In this document: in pieces, positions 38,484 through 46,895 of the stretch | How positions within the stretch are numbered: position 1 is the stretch's first letter | Layout: every line of letters begins with the position of its first letter | Origin: an uncultured Vibrio sp. | GTDB taxonomy: Bacteria > Pseudomonadota > Gammaproteobacteria > Enterobacterales > Vibrionaceae | Assembly (NCBI RefSeq): GCF_963675395.1 | Contig: NZ_OY776223.1 | Coordinates: 992,001-1,056,000 of the forward strand | Reading direction: 5' to 3' | Length of the DNA stretch: 64,000 bases | Position numbers and translations under genes: made by a program | The notes under the pieces: generated by a model | The model's database searches: none | What the model was told of the DNA's origin: nothing | Seen by the model: only the letters and a program-made list of their open reading frames with translations

Positions 38484-39264
38484 TTTCTTCGTCCTCCGAG
38501 GTGTCTTTATTAAGCCATTGAGTTATTTGCGCATATCCCATAACAGATATCATTGGAAACAAACTGGCAAAGGCAATTAAACCAAAGCCATCAATCATTG
38601 GGTTCCTCCCCGGTACGGTAGACGCGAGGCCTAATCCCAGTGCTGCCACAAGTGGTACAGTGACTGTCGATGTCGTCACACCGCCAGAGTCATAAGCCAA
38701 AGGAACAATCATCTGGGGAGCATAAAAGGTCTGAACGACCACCACGATATAACCAGCAATAATGTAATAATGAATGGGATCTCCGACGACAATCCGGTAA
38801 CTCCCCAGCGCAATACCAATCGCCACCCCCAGTGCAACAGCAATACGCAAGCCACTCACACTAATACTGCCACCGGACACTTGATTAGCCTTGATCGCCA
38901 CCGCAATGAGTGATGGCTCCGCAATCGTTGTACTAAAACCAATACAAAAAGCAAAGGTGTACACCCAATAATAGTCGACCCACTCCAATTGCTGCCCAAC
39001 CGATATTTTGAACTCGCGTACAAAATCTGGAGTGGTAAGTTGTACAGCCATGGTTTCTCCGAGGGGAAACAACGCCATTTCCAGCCCGAGTAAGAACAGC
39101 GACAAACCCAAGATAACGTAGGCGAAACCAAAAAGTACTTTTCTCAGGTTATTTACCGGGCGACGAAGTACGGCAAGTTGAAAGCCAAAAATGATGGCTG
39201 TGATAGGAATAACATCGCGAATGGTGGAAAAAAGCGTCTCGAAAAAGTGCTCAAGTGAAATCAT
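38473..39264 (-). CDS. DUF1538 membrane protein, second of pair
   Basis: 263-aa polytopic inner-membrane protein of DUF1538. Conserved segments shared with its upstream partner are [18 protein letters not shown], the glycine-rich [20 protein letters not shown], and [21 protein letters not shown] recall a DUF1538 pair (UmpAB) from Halomonas zincidurans reported as a heterodimeric Na+(Li+,K+)/H+ antiporter; the same function here is inferred. Its ATG overlaps the partner's stop (ATGA). Confidence 0.85.
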   Translation of the reverse strand: MISLEHFFETLFSTIRDVIPITAIIFGFQLAVLRRPVNNLRKVLFGFAYVILGLSLFLLGLEMALFPLGETMAVQLTTPDFVREFKISVGQQLEWVDYYWVYTFAFCIGFSTTIAEPSLIAVAIKANQVSGGSISVSGLRIAVALGVAIGIALGSYRIVVGDPIHYYIIAGYIVVVVQTFYAPQMIVPLAYDSGGVTTSTVTVPLVAALGLGLASTVPGRNPMIDGFGLIAFASLFPMISVMGYAQITQWLNKDTSEDEENAL

Positions 39265-39995
39265 GCCACGACCATCCCATAAATCATGACAAACATCATT
39301 GGCAGTAACGAAGCAAAAGCAATTAAACCAAAGCCATCGACCATTGGATTGCGTCCTTTAATTGAGGAGGCGAGCCCTACTCCAAGCGCTGTTACTAGCG
39401 GAACCGTGATAGTCGACGTCGTCACGCCACCGGAATCGTATGCCACGCCAATGATCGACTCAGGAGCAAACCAGGTTAACACCACCACGCCCACATACCC
39501 GCCGATGATCATGTAATGGATGGGCCAACCTTTGAGAATACGCAGCACACCAACCACAATCGCAATGCCAACCGACAGCGCCACGGTCACACGAAGCCCA
39601 GTGCCGTATTCTTGGATCGATACCTCCGAGTTGGTAATCATTCCTCCCTCTGCGGCAACCTGAGCGGCTTTCTCCGCAACGGCAGTCAGCGCGGGTTCAG
39701 CGATTGTGGTGCCAAACCCTAAGCAAAACGCAAAGACCAAAAGCCAAAAAACACTGCCTTTTTTCGCAAACGCCTGAGCCATATTCTCACCTATCGGAAA
39801 AAGACCCAGTTCTAATCCAAAGATAAAAAACGTCAATCCGAGTACAACGAGTAACAAGCCAAACAGAATGGAGACCAAATTGGGTAAAGGCTCTTGCAAC
39901 ACCACCATCTGGAAAAAAGTGATGACAAGGACGATGGGCAGCAGATCCCGCGCACTATTAAGGAGAGCCCGAAAAAGAGCAATAAATGCTTCCAT
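39261..39995 (-). CDS. DUF1538 membrane protein, first of pair
   Basis: Polytopic inner-membrane protein, 244 aa from the ATG at 39995 ([20 protein letters not shown]). The frame is open upstream to a TTG at 40058, but the ATG has AAGGGGGAGG directly in front and is preferred. It shares [18 protein letters not shown] and [20 protein letters not shown] with its partner, consistent with tandem duplication. First gene of the overlapping operon DUF1538-DUF1538-PII-CBS. Confidence 0.85.
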   Translation of the reverse strand: MEAFIALFRALLNSARDLLPIVLVITFFQMVVLQEPLPNLVSILFGLLLVVLGLTFFIFGLELGLFPIGENMAQAFAKKGSVFWLLVFAFCLGFGTTIAEPALTAVAEKAAQVAAEGGMITNSEVSIQEYGTGLRVTVALSVGIAIVVGVLRILKGWPIHYMIIGGYVGVVVLTWFAPESIIGVAYDSGGVTTSTITVPLVTALGVGLASSIKGRNPMVDGFGLIAFASLLPMMFVMIYGMVVA

Positions 39996-40273
39996 ACCTC
40001 CCCCTTGGTGATTGCTTGTGAATAGCCTAGCGATAACTGATTGAAATGATTTAACCAACTCGTATCAGTCTGGCATAAATTTCCTGCTGCAAATGTGAAG
40101 AAACCAATGTCATCAATAACAATCAGTTACAATTTTTCAATATGTGAAGTCGGTTCGGGGCAAAAGTTTTACAAACGAGTGGTGATTCACCACTAATACA
40201 CCTGAGAATATGATCAAGCGATAAACAAAAATGACTATAATGTTTTCATGTTTTTATCATTCAATGAGACGCC

Positions 40274-41191
40274 ATGAAGATATTACTCACCGGCGGAACA
40301 GGGTTTATTGGCTCAGAATTACTTAAGCTACTCACCATTCATCAAGTGGTGCTGTTAACTCGTTCACCAGAAAAAGCCAGACAGCACCTACAACATGCTG
40401 ATGTCGGTAATATTGAGTATATTGACTCTCTTGACCAACTTGCGGATCTCAACCACATTGATGCGGTCATCAACCTCGCGGGAGAGCCAATTGCCGATAA
40501 ACGTTGGACAAAAAAGCAGAAAGACAAAATTTGTAAAAGCCGCTGGAAAATAACTGAACAAATTGTCGAACTTATCCATGCGAGCACAAAACCACCATCC
40601 GTGTTCATCAGTGGATCTGCGGTCGGCTATTATGGCGACCAACAAGAACATCCGTTTGATGAATGCCTGCATGTTAACAGTGAAGAGTTTCCGCACCTTG
40701 TTTGTGACAAATGGGAACAAATCGCTAAACGAGCAGAATCAGAGGACACACGAGTTTGTTTTTTACGGACTGGCGTTGTTCTCGGCCCCAATGGAGGTGC
40801 TTTGGCAAAAATGTTACTCCCGTATAAGCTAGGGCTGGGTGGTCCCCTTGGAAACGGTAACCAATACCTACCCTGGATTCATATTCTAGACATGGTGCGT
40901 GCCATCATGTACTTACTCAACACCCCGCATGCCCATGGCGCATTTAACCTGTGTGCCCCACATCCAGTGAGTAATCGCATTTTTAGCGCAACATTAGCTA
41001 AAACGCTCAAACGGCCGCACATTCTGTTCACGCCGCAATGGCTCATGGAGTTGCTGATGGGAGAATCGGCTTGTCTATTATTCGACAGCATCAGAGCCAA
41101 ACCGAAAAAACTCACAGAATTGGATTTCCAGTTCAGTTATTCGAGAATTGAACCCGCACTTAAGCACTTGCTTCATGAGAGAAGCTGTTGA
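40274..41191 (+). CDS. yfcH: TIGR01777-family NAD(P) epimerase (YfcH-like)
   Basis: Extended short-chain dehydrogenase/epimerase fold of unknown substrate. GGTGFIGSELLK (7-18) is the dinucleotide-binding loop. Family signatures are AVINLAGEPIADKRWTKKQK, SGSAVGYYGD and RTGVVLGPNGGALAKMLLPY. It is 305 aa, as expected. It is a single gene followed 39 bp later by an SDR gene on the same strand. Confidence 0.88.
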   Translation: MKILLTGGTGFIGSELLKLLTIHQVVLLTRSPEKARQHLQHADVGNIEYIDSLDQLADLNHIDAVINLAGEPIADKRWTKKQKDKICKSRWKITEQIVELIHASTKPPSVFISGSAVGYYGDQQEHPFDECLHVNSEEFPHLVCDKWEQIAKRAESEDTRVCFLRTGVVLGPNGGALAKMLLPYKLGLGGPLGNGNQYLPWIHILDMVRAIMYLLNTPHAHGAFNLCAPHPVSNRIFSATLAKTLKRPHILFTPQWLMELLMGESACLLFDSIRAKPKKLTELDFQFSYSRIEPALKHLLHERSC

Positions 41192-41230
41192 ATGATAAAC
41201 CTTATTCTACGTTTATTCTGAGCTGAAATT

Positions 41231-42058
41231 ATGAACAAGTCGATTCTTATCACAGGTTGCTCAACGGGTATTGGTTATGTGTGTGCTCATGCCATGAAAG
41301 CGCAAGGCTTTAACGTTATCGCATCATGCAGAAATCCTGACGACGTCCAGCGACTGCAAGCAGAAGGGTTAACCTGCATACAACTAGACCTTAATGATCC
41401 CATCAGCATCACTCAAGGTGTTAAACAGGCTATACGTTTAGCCCAGGGGAAGCTCTACGCCATTTTTAACAACGGAGCGTATGGCCAGCCTGGCGCACTA
41501 GAAGACCTTCCGACCGAAGCGCTCAAAGCACAGTTCCAGACAAACTTTTTCGGCTGGCACCAACTGGTGCAAGAGGTTCTCCCGCATATGCGCTCACAAG
41601 GTGAAGGCCGCATCATTCAAAATAGCTCAGTCCTTGGCTTTGCCGCAATGAAATATCGTGGCGCATATAATGCCTCAAAGTTTGCTCTGGAAGGGTGGAC
41701 CGACACCTTAAGACTTGAACTGGCCGATACCAATATCAAAGTCGCCCTTATCGAACCGGGACCGATCGAAACTCAGTTTAGGCACAATGCGCTTAAAGCA
41801 TTTGAAAAGTGGATTGATGCGGAGTCCAGCCCACACCGCATCGCGTATGAAGGTCAGAAAAAACGCTTAGACAACGACAAGTCAAACAATAAATTTGCCT
41901 TGCCCGCGGAAGCGTGTATCGCCCCTGTCCTGCATGCGCTCACGAGCGATTCACCGAAAATCCGCTACCGTATTACTACGCCAACCAAGCTGTTCGCCGT
42001 GTTAAAAAGAGTATTACCAACACGAATTCTCGATAAAATTTTGCGACAAGCCGCATAA
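41231..42058 (+). CDS. ybbO: Short-chain dehydrogenase/reductase (YbbO-like)
   Basis: Classical SDR, 275 aa. TGCSTGIG binds the cofactor, FNNGAYG equals the NNAG motif, the catalytic Ser is in IIQNSSVLGF and the YxxxK is YNASK. It resembles E. coli YbbO, a NADP-dependent aldehyde reductase. Context agrees, since cnoX (ybbN), qmcA and an nfeD-like gene follow, as in the E. coli ybb region. Confidence 0.82.
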   Translation: MNKSILITGCSTGIGYVCAHAMKAQGFNVIASCRNPDDVQRLQAEGLTCIQLDLNDPISITQGVKQAIRLAQGKLYAIFNNGAYGQPGALEDLPTEALKAQFQTNFFGWHQLVQEVLPHMRSQGEGRIIQNSSVLGFAAMKYRGAYNASKFALEGWTDTLRLELADTNIKVALIEPGPIETQFRHNALKAFEKWIDAESSPHRIAYEGQKKRLDNDKSNNKFALPAEACIAPVLHALTSDSPKIRYRITTPTKLFAVLKRVLPTRILDKILRQAA

Positions 42059-42260
42059 ATTTATTTTTTCGTCGTGTAATTTCGCCGTAACAATGTGATG
42101 TCATTATGAGCATGTAGGTTAAAAAAACCTCACATGTTCGAATCAATATCTAGGCAAATCTTACTCAACATAAATGCGATTTTGGGTACAGGCTTGATTA
42201 GATTTGGTATCGCCACCCGTTCTGTTTTGTAGCAATTTTTTGTTCCGACGCGAGACAATA

Positions 42261-42326
42261 ATGACATTAAATCAGCTTAACTGGCTTAGTGTGGGTGTAG
42301 TGGTGACTTTGTTCATTCTATTTTGA
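42261..42326 (+). CDS. Possible 21-aa small membrane peptide
   Basis: A complete frame ATG...TGA encodes MTLNQLNWLSVGVVVTLFIL plus F, a short polar start and one hydrophobic stretch, the typical form of small inner-membrane proteins. The ribosome site is weak (GAGA 6 nt upstream). A terminator lies 80 bp downstream. Chance cannot be excluded for a frame of this size. Confidence 0.3.
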   Translation: MTLNQLNWLSVGVVVTLFILF

Positions 42327-42406
42327 TACCACGACTTGCATGATAAAAATGATAATCACTGTGCAGGACTCACCAATTTCATAGCACTTTCGCTTGCTAT
42401 TAGGAC

Positions 42407-42429
42407 AACGCTGCTTCGGCAGCGTTTTT
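42407..42429 (+). terminator. Isolated terminator in the ybbO-cnoX gap
   Basis: Perfect 8-bp stem AACGCTGC / GCAGCGTT with the stable UUCG tetraloop, followed by TTT. It is 349 bp beyond the ybbO stop and 128 bp before cnoX, so it probably ends a small RNA or small-ORF transcript. Confidence 0.82.
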
Positions 42430-42557
42430 CCTTTCTATGCCATCTACATCTAAGCAATCCGCACATCTCGAGGTTATTTGGCGATTCAGCTTGATTTTCC
42501 ACTAAATCAACTCCATATCTACAACCAACGACAAGAAACAAAAGCAAGGATACTCTG

Positions 42558-43412
42558 ATGCAATCCCCATTTATCGTTGAGATCACAGAACAGAACTTTC
42601 GCGAAACGCTTGAAGGATCAATGAACACGCCTGTTCTGATCCATTTTTGGGCTAACGCTCAGCCAGAAAGCGCACAAATATTGCCTGAATTACAAACGCT
42701 GGCTCAACAGTACAATGGTGCTTTTACCCTTGCTTTGCTCAACTGTGAAGACCAACCGGCCTTAGCCTCTCAGTTTGGTGTTCAGGTCTTGCCGACAATC
42801 GCGTTGTTTATCAATGGCCAGGCGGTAGACGGCTTAGGCGGACCGCAACCGATCGACACTATCGCAGCGATGCTCCAAAAACACCTGCCAAGTCCGGATG
42901 AACAACTACTTAAACAAGTCACTGAGCTTTTACAACAAGGCCAGCACGCAGAGGCTCTGAGTGTCATCCACACGCTTCCTGCAGAGCTACAATCTCGTGG
43001 CGACGTTAAACTGGCAACAGCAGACTGCTTGCTGGAAACCAAACAGTTTGACCTTGCTCAAGAGCTATTAGCTTCCATCCCCCTTGAGTATCAGGATAAC
43101 TACTACAAAGGCTTAATAGCCAAACTTGAATTACATCTTCAGGCAGCTGACAGCCCTGAACTCCAGCGTCTGGAGCAAGAGTACGCGGCAAATACCGACA
43201 ATCTTGATCTGGCCTGTGAGTTAGCGGTTCAGTACAACCAAGTTGGCCGTGATGAAGAAGCATTAGAACTGCTTTGGAACATTCTTAAAGTAAACTTAGG
43301 TGCTCAGGATGGTGAAGTGAAGAAAACCTTCATGGATATTCTAAGCGCGTTAGGTCAGGGCAATGCTTTAGCGGGTAAGTATCGCCGCCAGTTGTACTCG
43401 ATCTTATACTAA
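42558..43412 (+). CDS. cnoX: Thioredoxin-like co-chaperone CnoX (YbbN)
   Basis: Two-part protein: an N-terminal thioredoxin fold (about 5-112) and a C-terminal TPR region (about 118-284). The E. coli homologue is a holdase that hands unfolded proteins to GroEL. At the thioredoxin active-site position the sequence is FWANAQPESAQ, with no cysteine at either place, so this protein cannot do dithiol redox chemistry there. The cis-Pro segment VQVLPTIALF is kept. 284 aa. A terminator follows. Confidence 0.92.
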   Translation: MQSPFIVEITEQNFRETLEGSMNTPVLIHFWANAQPESAQILPELQTLAQQYNGAFTLALLNCEDQPALASQFGVQVLPTIALFINGQAVDGLGGPQPIDTIAAMLQKHLPSPDEQLLKQVTELLQQGQHAEALSVIHTLPAELQSRGDVKLATADCLLETKQFDLAQELLASIPLEYQDNYYKGLIAKLELHLQAADSPELQRLEQEYAANTDNLDLACELAVQYNQVGRDEEALELLWNILKVNLGAQDGEVKKTFMDILSALGQGNALAGKYRRQLYSILY

Positions 43413-43437
43413 GTTAGCCAAAATATGGATTTGATAT

Positions 43438-43466
43438 AAAGGCTGGTGTATTCCGGCCTTTATTTT
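43438..43466 (+). terminator. cnoX terminator
   Basis: Stem AAAGGCTGG / CCGGCCTTT (one G-T wobble) with a 6-nt loop, followed by ATTTT. Confidence 0.75.
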
Positions 43467-43568
43467 GCCTGATATCAAACTAAGTCTACCTTTCTCATAT
43501 CTTCAATTGTCTAATCCGGATAAATGCGTAAAAATGAACCAGACTTTATGCACTTAAGAGAATACTCC

Positions 43569-44486
43569 ATGCCAATTGATTCATTGATTACTATCGGTAT
43601 TTTTGTTGTCCTTGCCATCATTCTCCTTTCATCCGCCATAAAAACCGTTCCTCAAGGGAACAACTGGACTGTTGAGAGGTTTGGTCGCTATACCCACACA
43701 CTCAAACCCGGGCTAAATTTAATTATTCCTTTCATTGACAGTGTGGGTCATAAAATTAACATGATGGAGCGCGTATTAGATATCCCCGCGCAAGAGGTCA
43801 TTAGTAAAGATAACGCCAATGTGACAATTGATGCCGTCTGTTTCGTACAAGTGGTCGACGCGTCAAAAGCAGCCTATGAAGTTAACGACCTAGAGCATGC
43901 GATTAGAAATCTTACGCTTACCAACATTCGTACCGTGTTAGGTTCAATGGAGCTCGATGAAATGCTTAGCCAACGCGATATGATAAACTCAAAACTTCTC
44001 GTGATTGTTGATCAAGCGACCAACCCATGGGGAGTAAAAGTGACGCGTATTGAGATCAAGGATGTACAGCCACCAGCAGACCTGACTGCCGCGATGAATG
44101 CACAAATGAAGGCAGAACGGAACAAACGTGCAGAAATCTTAGAAGCAGAGGGCGTGCGTCAAGCCGAGATATTAAAAGCAGAAGGTCACAAGCAATCAGA
44201 AATCCTAAAAGCAGAAGGTGAGAAACAGGCTGCTATTCTGCATGCAGAAGCTCGTGAACGCGCAGCACAAGCGGAAGCCAAAGCGACCTATATGGTTTCT
44301 GAAGCGATTGCCAAAGGCGACATGCAAGCCGTCAATTACTTCATTGCTCAGGGTTATACCGAAGCGATCAAGAGCATTGGTCAGGCCGAAAACGGTAAGA
44401 TCATCATGCTACCTTTGGAAGCGACGGGACTAATGGGCTCGGTTGCAGGCATTGCTGAAATGTTTAAACAACAAAACAAAGATTAA
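43569..44486 (+). CDS. qmcA: SPFH/band-7 membrane protein QmcA
   Basis: Inner-membrane stomatin-like protein, 305 aa from the ATG at 43569 ([12 protein letters not shown]); the frame is open 45 bp further upstream. An N-terminal helix (4-25) anchors it. The SPFH domain spans about 30-190 ([20 protein letters not shown]). A coiled-coil follows, with three tandem units of the form AEGxKQxEILK at about 198-245. The next gene is its usual NfeD-like partner, 9 bp on. Confidence 0.92.
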   Translation: MPIDSLITIGIFVVLAIILLSSAIKTVPQGNNWTVERFGRYTHTLKPGLNLIIPFIDSVGHKINMMERVLDIPAQEVISKDNANVTIDAVCFVQVVDASKAAYEVNDLEHAIRNLTLTNIRTVLGSMELDEMLSQRDMINSKLLVIVDQATNPWGVKVTRIEIKDVQPPADLTAAMNAQMKAERNKRAEILEAEGVRQAEILKAEGHKQSEILKAEGEKQAAILHAEARERAAQAEAKATYMVSEAIAKGDMQAVNYFIAQGYTEAIKSIGQAENGKIIMLPLEATGLMGSVAGIAEMFKQQNKD

Positions 44487-44495
44487 GACCTGCCT

Positions 44496-44957
44496 ATGGA
44501 CTTTATAAGCTTACTTGATGGCATCACCTTCTGGCATTGGCTCGCGCTGGGATTTGGACTACTTGCTGTAGAATTACTTGGCACTGCGGGCTACTTCCTC
44601 TGGCTTGGCCTGTCAGCACTGTTGGTCGGTATTTTATTGTCGCTACTACCGATTAGCTGGCAACTGCAATGGCTTTGTTTTGCCACGTTCAGTTTGGTCA
44701 CCACCTGGTTGTGGTGGCGACGTCAGTGGTCTAAAGACAAGAAAGAAGATCAAGAAAGAGATTTGAACCAAAAGTATAAGCAGTTAATTGGACGCACTCT
44801 TACGATTGAGGAAGACTTCTCTGTCGGCCTCAATCGTATTAAGGTTGCCGATACCACATGGTCTGCACAATCGGATCAAGCGCTTCCAGCTGGCACCCGC
44901 GTAAAAATCACAGATGTAGATGGTATTATTTTAATCATTGAGCCTGATTCTAATTAA
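44496..44957 (+). CDS. ybbJ: NfeD-family membrane protein (YbbJ-like)
   Basis: 153-aa protein. Two or three hydrophobic helices (about 12-75) are followed by a soluble OB-fold domain (QLIGRTLTIEEDFSVGLNRI to the end). NfeD-like proteins pair with SPFH proteins to organise membrane domains. It is in an operon with qmcA. A 15-bp hairpin with one mismatch (AAAGTAATGG/CCATTACTTT outer part, 44966-44998) follows but lacks a clear T-run. Confidence 0.88.
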   Translation: MDFISLLDGITFWHWLALGFGLLAVELLGTAGYFLWLGLSALLVGILLSLLPISWQLQWLCFATFSLVTTWLWWRRQWSKDKKEDQERDLNQKYKQLIGRTLTIEEDFSVGLNRIKVADTTWSAQSDQALPAGTRVKITDVDGIILIIEPDSN

Positions 44958-45281
44958 CTTATGCCAAAGTAATGGGGCAAACCTTGCTCCATTACTTTAA
45001 TCTAAATAACCGCTTTCATTTCACTACCTTAATTCAAATGGAACAAAAAATAAGTAGTAGCAATATTATTAATATCCTACCATCTCACTCCAATTATTTA
45101 TTTCTTCAGTATACAACAATCAATGAGATAGAATTATATCAATATAAAACACCTTTCTAAATTTATTTTAAAAAATAAAACTTTATTGAATTATTTTTTG
45201 ATCTTTTTGGGCTCCCATACATACTTAACGCATAAGCATTTAAGTTAAATGCTTTTTATTTGGTAAGTAAGAGGATGTGCT
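44958..45281. other. Region between the NfeD gene and the interrupted gene
   Basis: 324 bp, strongly AT-rich. It holds the post-NfeD hairpin (44966-44998) and a palindrome AAGCATTTAAGTTAAATGCTT (45234-45254, written in full as 10-bp arms) followed by TTTATT, which could be a weak terminator. AAGAGGA stands before the ATG at 45282. A 62-codon frame at 44972-45160 is open but has no coding features. Confidence 0.55.
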
Positions 45282-45308
45282 ATGAAGAAGCTTATCTTTT
45301 TAATGTTA

Positions 45309-46402
45309 TACTCGTTCAACTTGAAGATGCAGGTTTTAAAATCTGAAAATTATCCGTAATTCTGGACACCAGTGAGCCTGCAACTTCTGGTAGCGTTACA
45401 TCGAAAAACTCTTTGATGGCTGAAGTAAATTCAGACTTGGAGGAGAAGTAAATATTATTCCTCACATGCTCATTCATCACTTTCCAAAGCCGCTCGATTG
45501 GATTTAAATTTGGGCTATAAGGCGGTAAATAATGAAGCTGGATATTAAGCACCTTTGCCGCATCCTTCACCAAATTTGACTGATGATAGGCTGCACCATC
45601 AAGAACTAAGTGAACTTTTTGCTCCAACGGGTAATGCTCTTTTTTGAGCTTCCAGAAGAAGCGAACGATGCTCTCGCTGTTTATAGTGCCATATGTCTCT
45701 GTCACCGTTGCACCAATATTTTGAAGTGGTAATGCTCCGATAACATTAAGGCGAGTTCGACTGCCCGTTGTCTCAATCACTTTGTCTTGGCCTTTTCGTA
45801 TCCAGCCATAACTGAGTTTTGTTGACTGCGTAGGATGAACGGCATCCATGAACAACACAGGGTCTTCGCTGTTTCTTAGCGTCTCGTTGTAATGCTCGAT
45901 AAAGGCTTGCTGCATTTCTGGATTAAACTTGTGCGGCACACCTTTCGGCTTCTTATATGAGAAGTCGTGATGATGTAGCCACTTGTTCATTCCAGCAACG
46001 GTATAACGGATACCAAACTCAGCTTGTACATAAGCGACAATTTGGTGGGTATGAAAGTACGTTTTCTCAGTCAGATGTTCGATAAGTTGCATGGTTTGCC
46101 CAGCAGAAAGTCGGCTTTGGCTACCACCATTTTCAGGCTTAAGTTTTTCAGAGAGAACATAATCACTAAGATGACGAGCAACGGTCGATTCGTGAATACG
46201 AAGAGCTTGAGAAATCATCGTCTGACTCCAACCTTCAGACGCGAGTAAAACCGCTTTGATGCGGTCACGCACTCGACCATCACGAGTTGAATCGTGCATC
46301 TCTTCGAGTTGCTGCTTCTGTTGAGGAGTCAGTATTATTTTCATGGTACCTAGCATGATCCTGACTTCATCGAAAATCAAGTATCTTCAATGATCACGGG
46401 TA
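45309..46402 (-). mobile_element. IS630-family insertion sequence, 1094 bp
   Basis: Complete element flanked by direct TA copies (45307-45308 and 46403-46404), the target duplication of the IS630/Tc1 group. Terminal inverted repeats match at 15 of 22 positions, beginning TACtCGT at one end and TACcCGT at the other and sharing TTGAAGAT. It carries one transposase gene whose stop codon lies inside the left terminal repeat. The host gene frame is exactly restored by excision, which supports a recent insertion. Confidence 0.9.
45316..46344 (-). CDS. IS630-family transposase
   Basis: 342-aa transposase from ATG 46344 (MKIILTPQQKQQLEEMHDS); an in-frame TTG upstream and an ATG at 46356 are less likely. 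The N-terminal helix-turn-helix region is VLLASEGWSQTMISQALRIH. The DDE catalytic residues are seen as FMDAVHPTQ, LVLDGAAYHQS and NPIERLWKVM. No frameshift or stop is present, so it looks functional. Confidence 0.92.
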   Translation of the reverse strand: MKIILTPQQKQQLEEMHDSTRDGRVRDRIKAVLLASEGWSQTMISQALRIHESTVARHLSDYVLSEKLKPENGGSQSRLSAGQTMQLIEHLTEKTYFHTHQIVAYVQAEFGIRYTVAGMNKWLHHHDFSYKKPKGVPHKFNPEMQQAFIEHYNETLRNSEDPVLFMDAVHPTQSTKLSYGWIRKGQDKVIETTGSRTRLNVIGALPLQNIGATVTETYGTINSESIVRFFWKLKKEHYPLEQKVHLVLDGAAYHQSNLVKDAAKVLNIQLHYLPPYSPNLNPIERLWKVMNEHVRNNIYFSSKSEFTSAIKEFFDVTLPEVAGSLVSRITDNFQILKPASSS

Positions 46403-46671
46403 TATGCGGTATTTTTTCTTTTTCTTCCTATGCCTACAACAACGGAAACGGTGGTACAACTCATTTGGGACCGACAGTCGAATGTAAACTGCCAAGTGGT
46501 GACGTAAATAATATCCCAAGTGAAATGTGTCGATTCAGAGGCGGGGAATGGAACTAATATTGAAGTCAGTACTTAGTTCGATATAAGAAAACTATTGATA
46601 TCTTACTTGTCAGTAAAGTCATTATTTATCCAAGCAAGTAGATATTCAGAGTCTACATTAAGGTGATGATT

Positions 46672-46854
46672 ATGAAATTTTTAGCGGGTCTATTATTAGC
46701 ATGTTTTGCTCTAGTTCCATTAACCACTCACGCCAATGGTGCCTCAGGTGGTCGTACGCTAGCCCCAGAGATAAAGTGTGAGTTACCAAACGGTAACGTG
46801 CATATGTTGCCGCCGTTATATTGCAAAATATATGATGGTAAAGAAGTAAAATAA
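46672..46854 (+). CDS. Small exported protein, paralogue of the interrupted gene
   Basis: 60 aa from the ATG at 46672 (AAGGTG 8 nt upstream; the GTG at 46663 is a poorer start). The signal peptide MKFLAGLLLACFALVPLTTHA is followed by a 39-residue mature part with IKCELPNGNVHMLPPLYCK. A cysteine at position 11 of the hydrophobic core (LLAC) makes a lipoprotein possible but unlikely. Two cysteines in the mature part suggest a disulfide. I do not recognise the family. Confidence 0.7.
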   Translation: MKFLAGLLLACFALVPLTTHANGASGGRTLAPEIKCELPNGNVHMLPPLYCKIYDGKEVK

Positions 46855-46878
46855 AAAAGGAGCCTAGCGGCTCCTTTT
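46854..46878. terminator. Bidirectional terminator, small exported protein and porin
   Basis: Stem AAAAAGGAGCC / GGCTCCTTTTT with a TAGC loop, between converging genes. Confidence 0.9.
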
Positions 46879-46895
46879 TATGCTCTCACTCAGTA

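Larger units (their letters stand above)
42059..42557. other. ybbO-cnoX intergenic region, 499 bp
   Basis: Larger than needed for a promoter. It contains an imperfect hairpin around 42110-42137 (AGGTT/AACCT core), a possible 21-codon membrane peptide at 42261, a Fur-box-like 19-mer at 42345-42363 (14 of 19 matches to GATAATGATAATCATTATC by eye), and an isolated strong terminator at 42407-42429. Together these suggest a small transcript unit independent of both neighbours. No tRNA is visible. Confidence 0.5.
45282..46557 (+). pseudogene. Small secreted-protein gene interrupted by an IS630-type element
   Basis: Codons 1-9 (MKKLIFLML) lie at 45282-45308 behind an AAGAGGA ribosome site. The rest is at 46405-46557 on the far side of the insertion. 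Removing the element and one copy of TA restores a single frame of 60 codons: a signal peptide MKKLIFLMLCGIFSFSSYA, then a mature part with VECKLPSGDVNNIP and a second cysteine, ending FRGGEWN. The intact gene at 46672 encodes a clear paralogue with the same two cysteines. Function unknown; a small periplasmic or secreted protein. Confidence 0.88.

Noticed and set aside
44972..45160. 62-codon frame after the NfeD gene
   Set aside because: It starts within a hairpin, is extremely AT-rich, lacks a ribosome site and has no recognisable sequence pattern.
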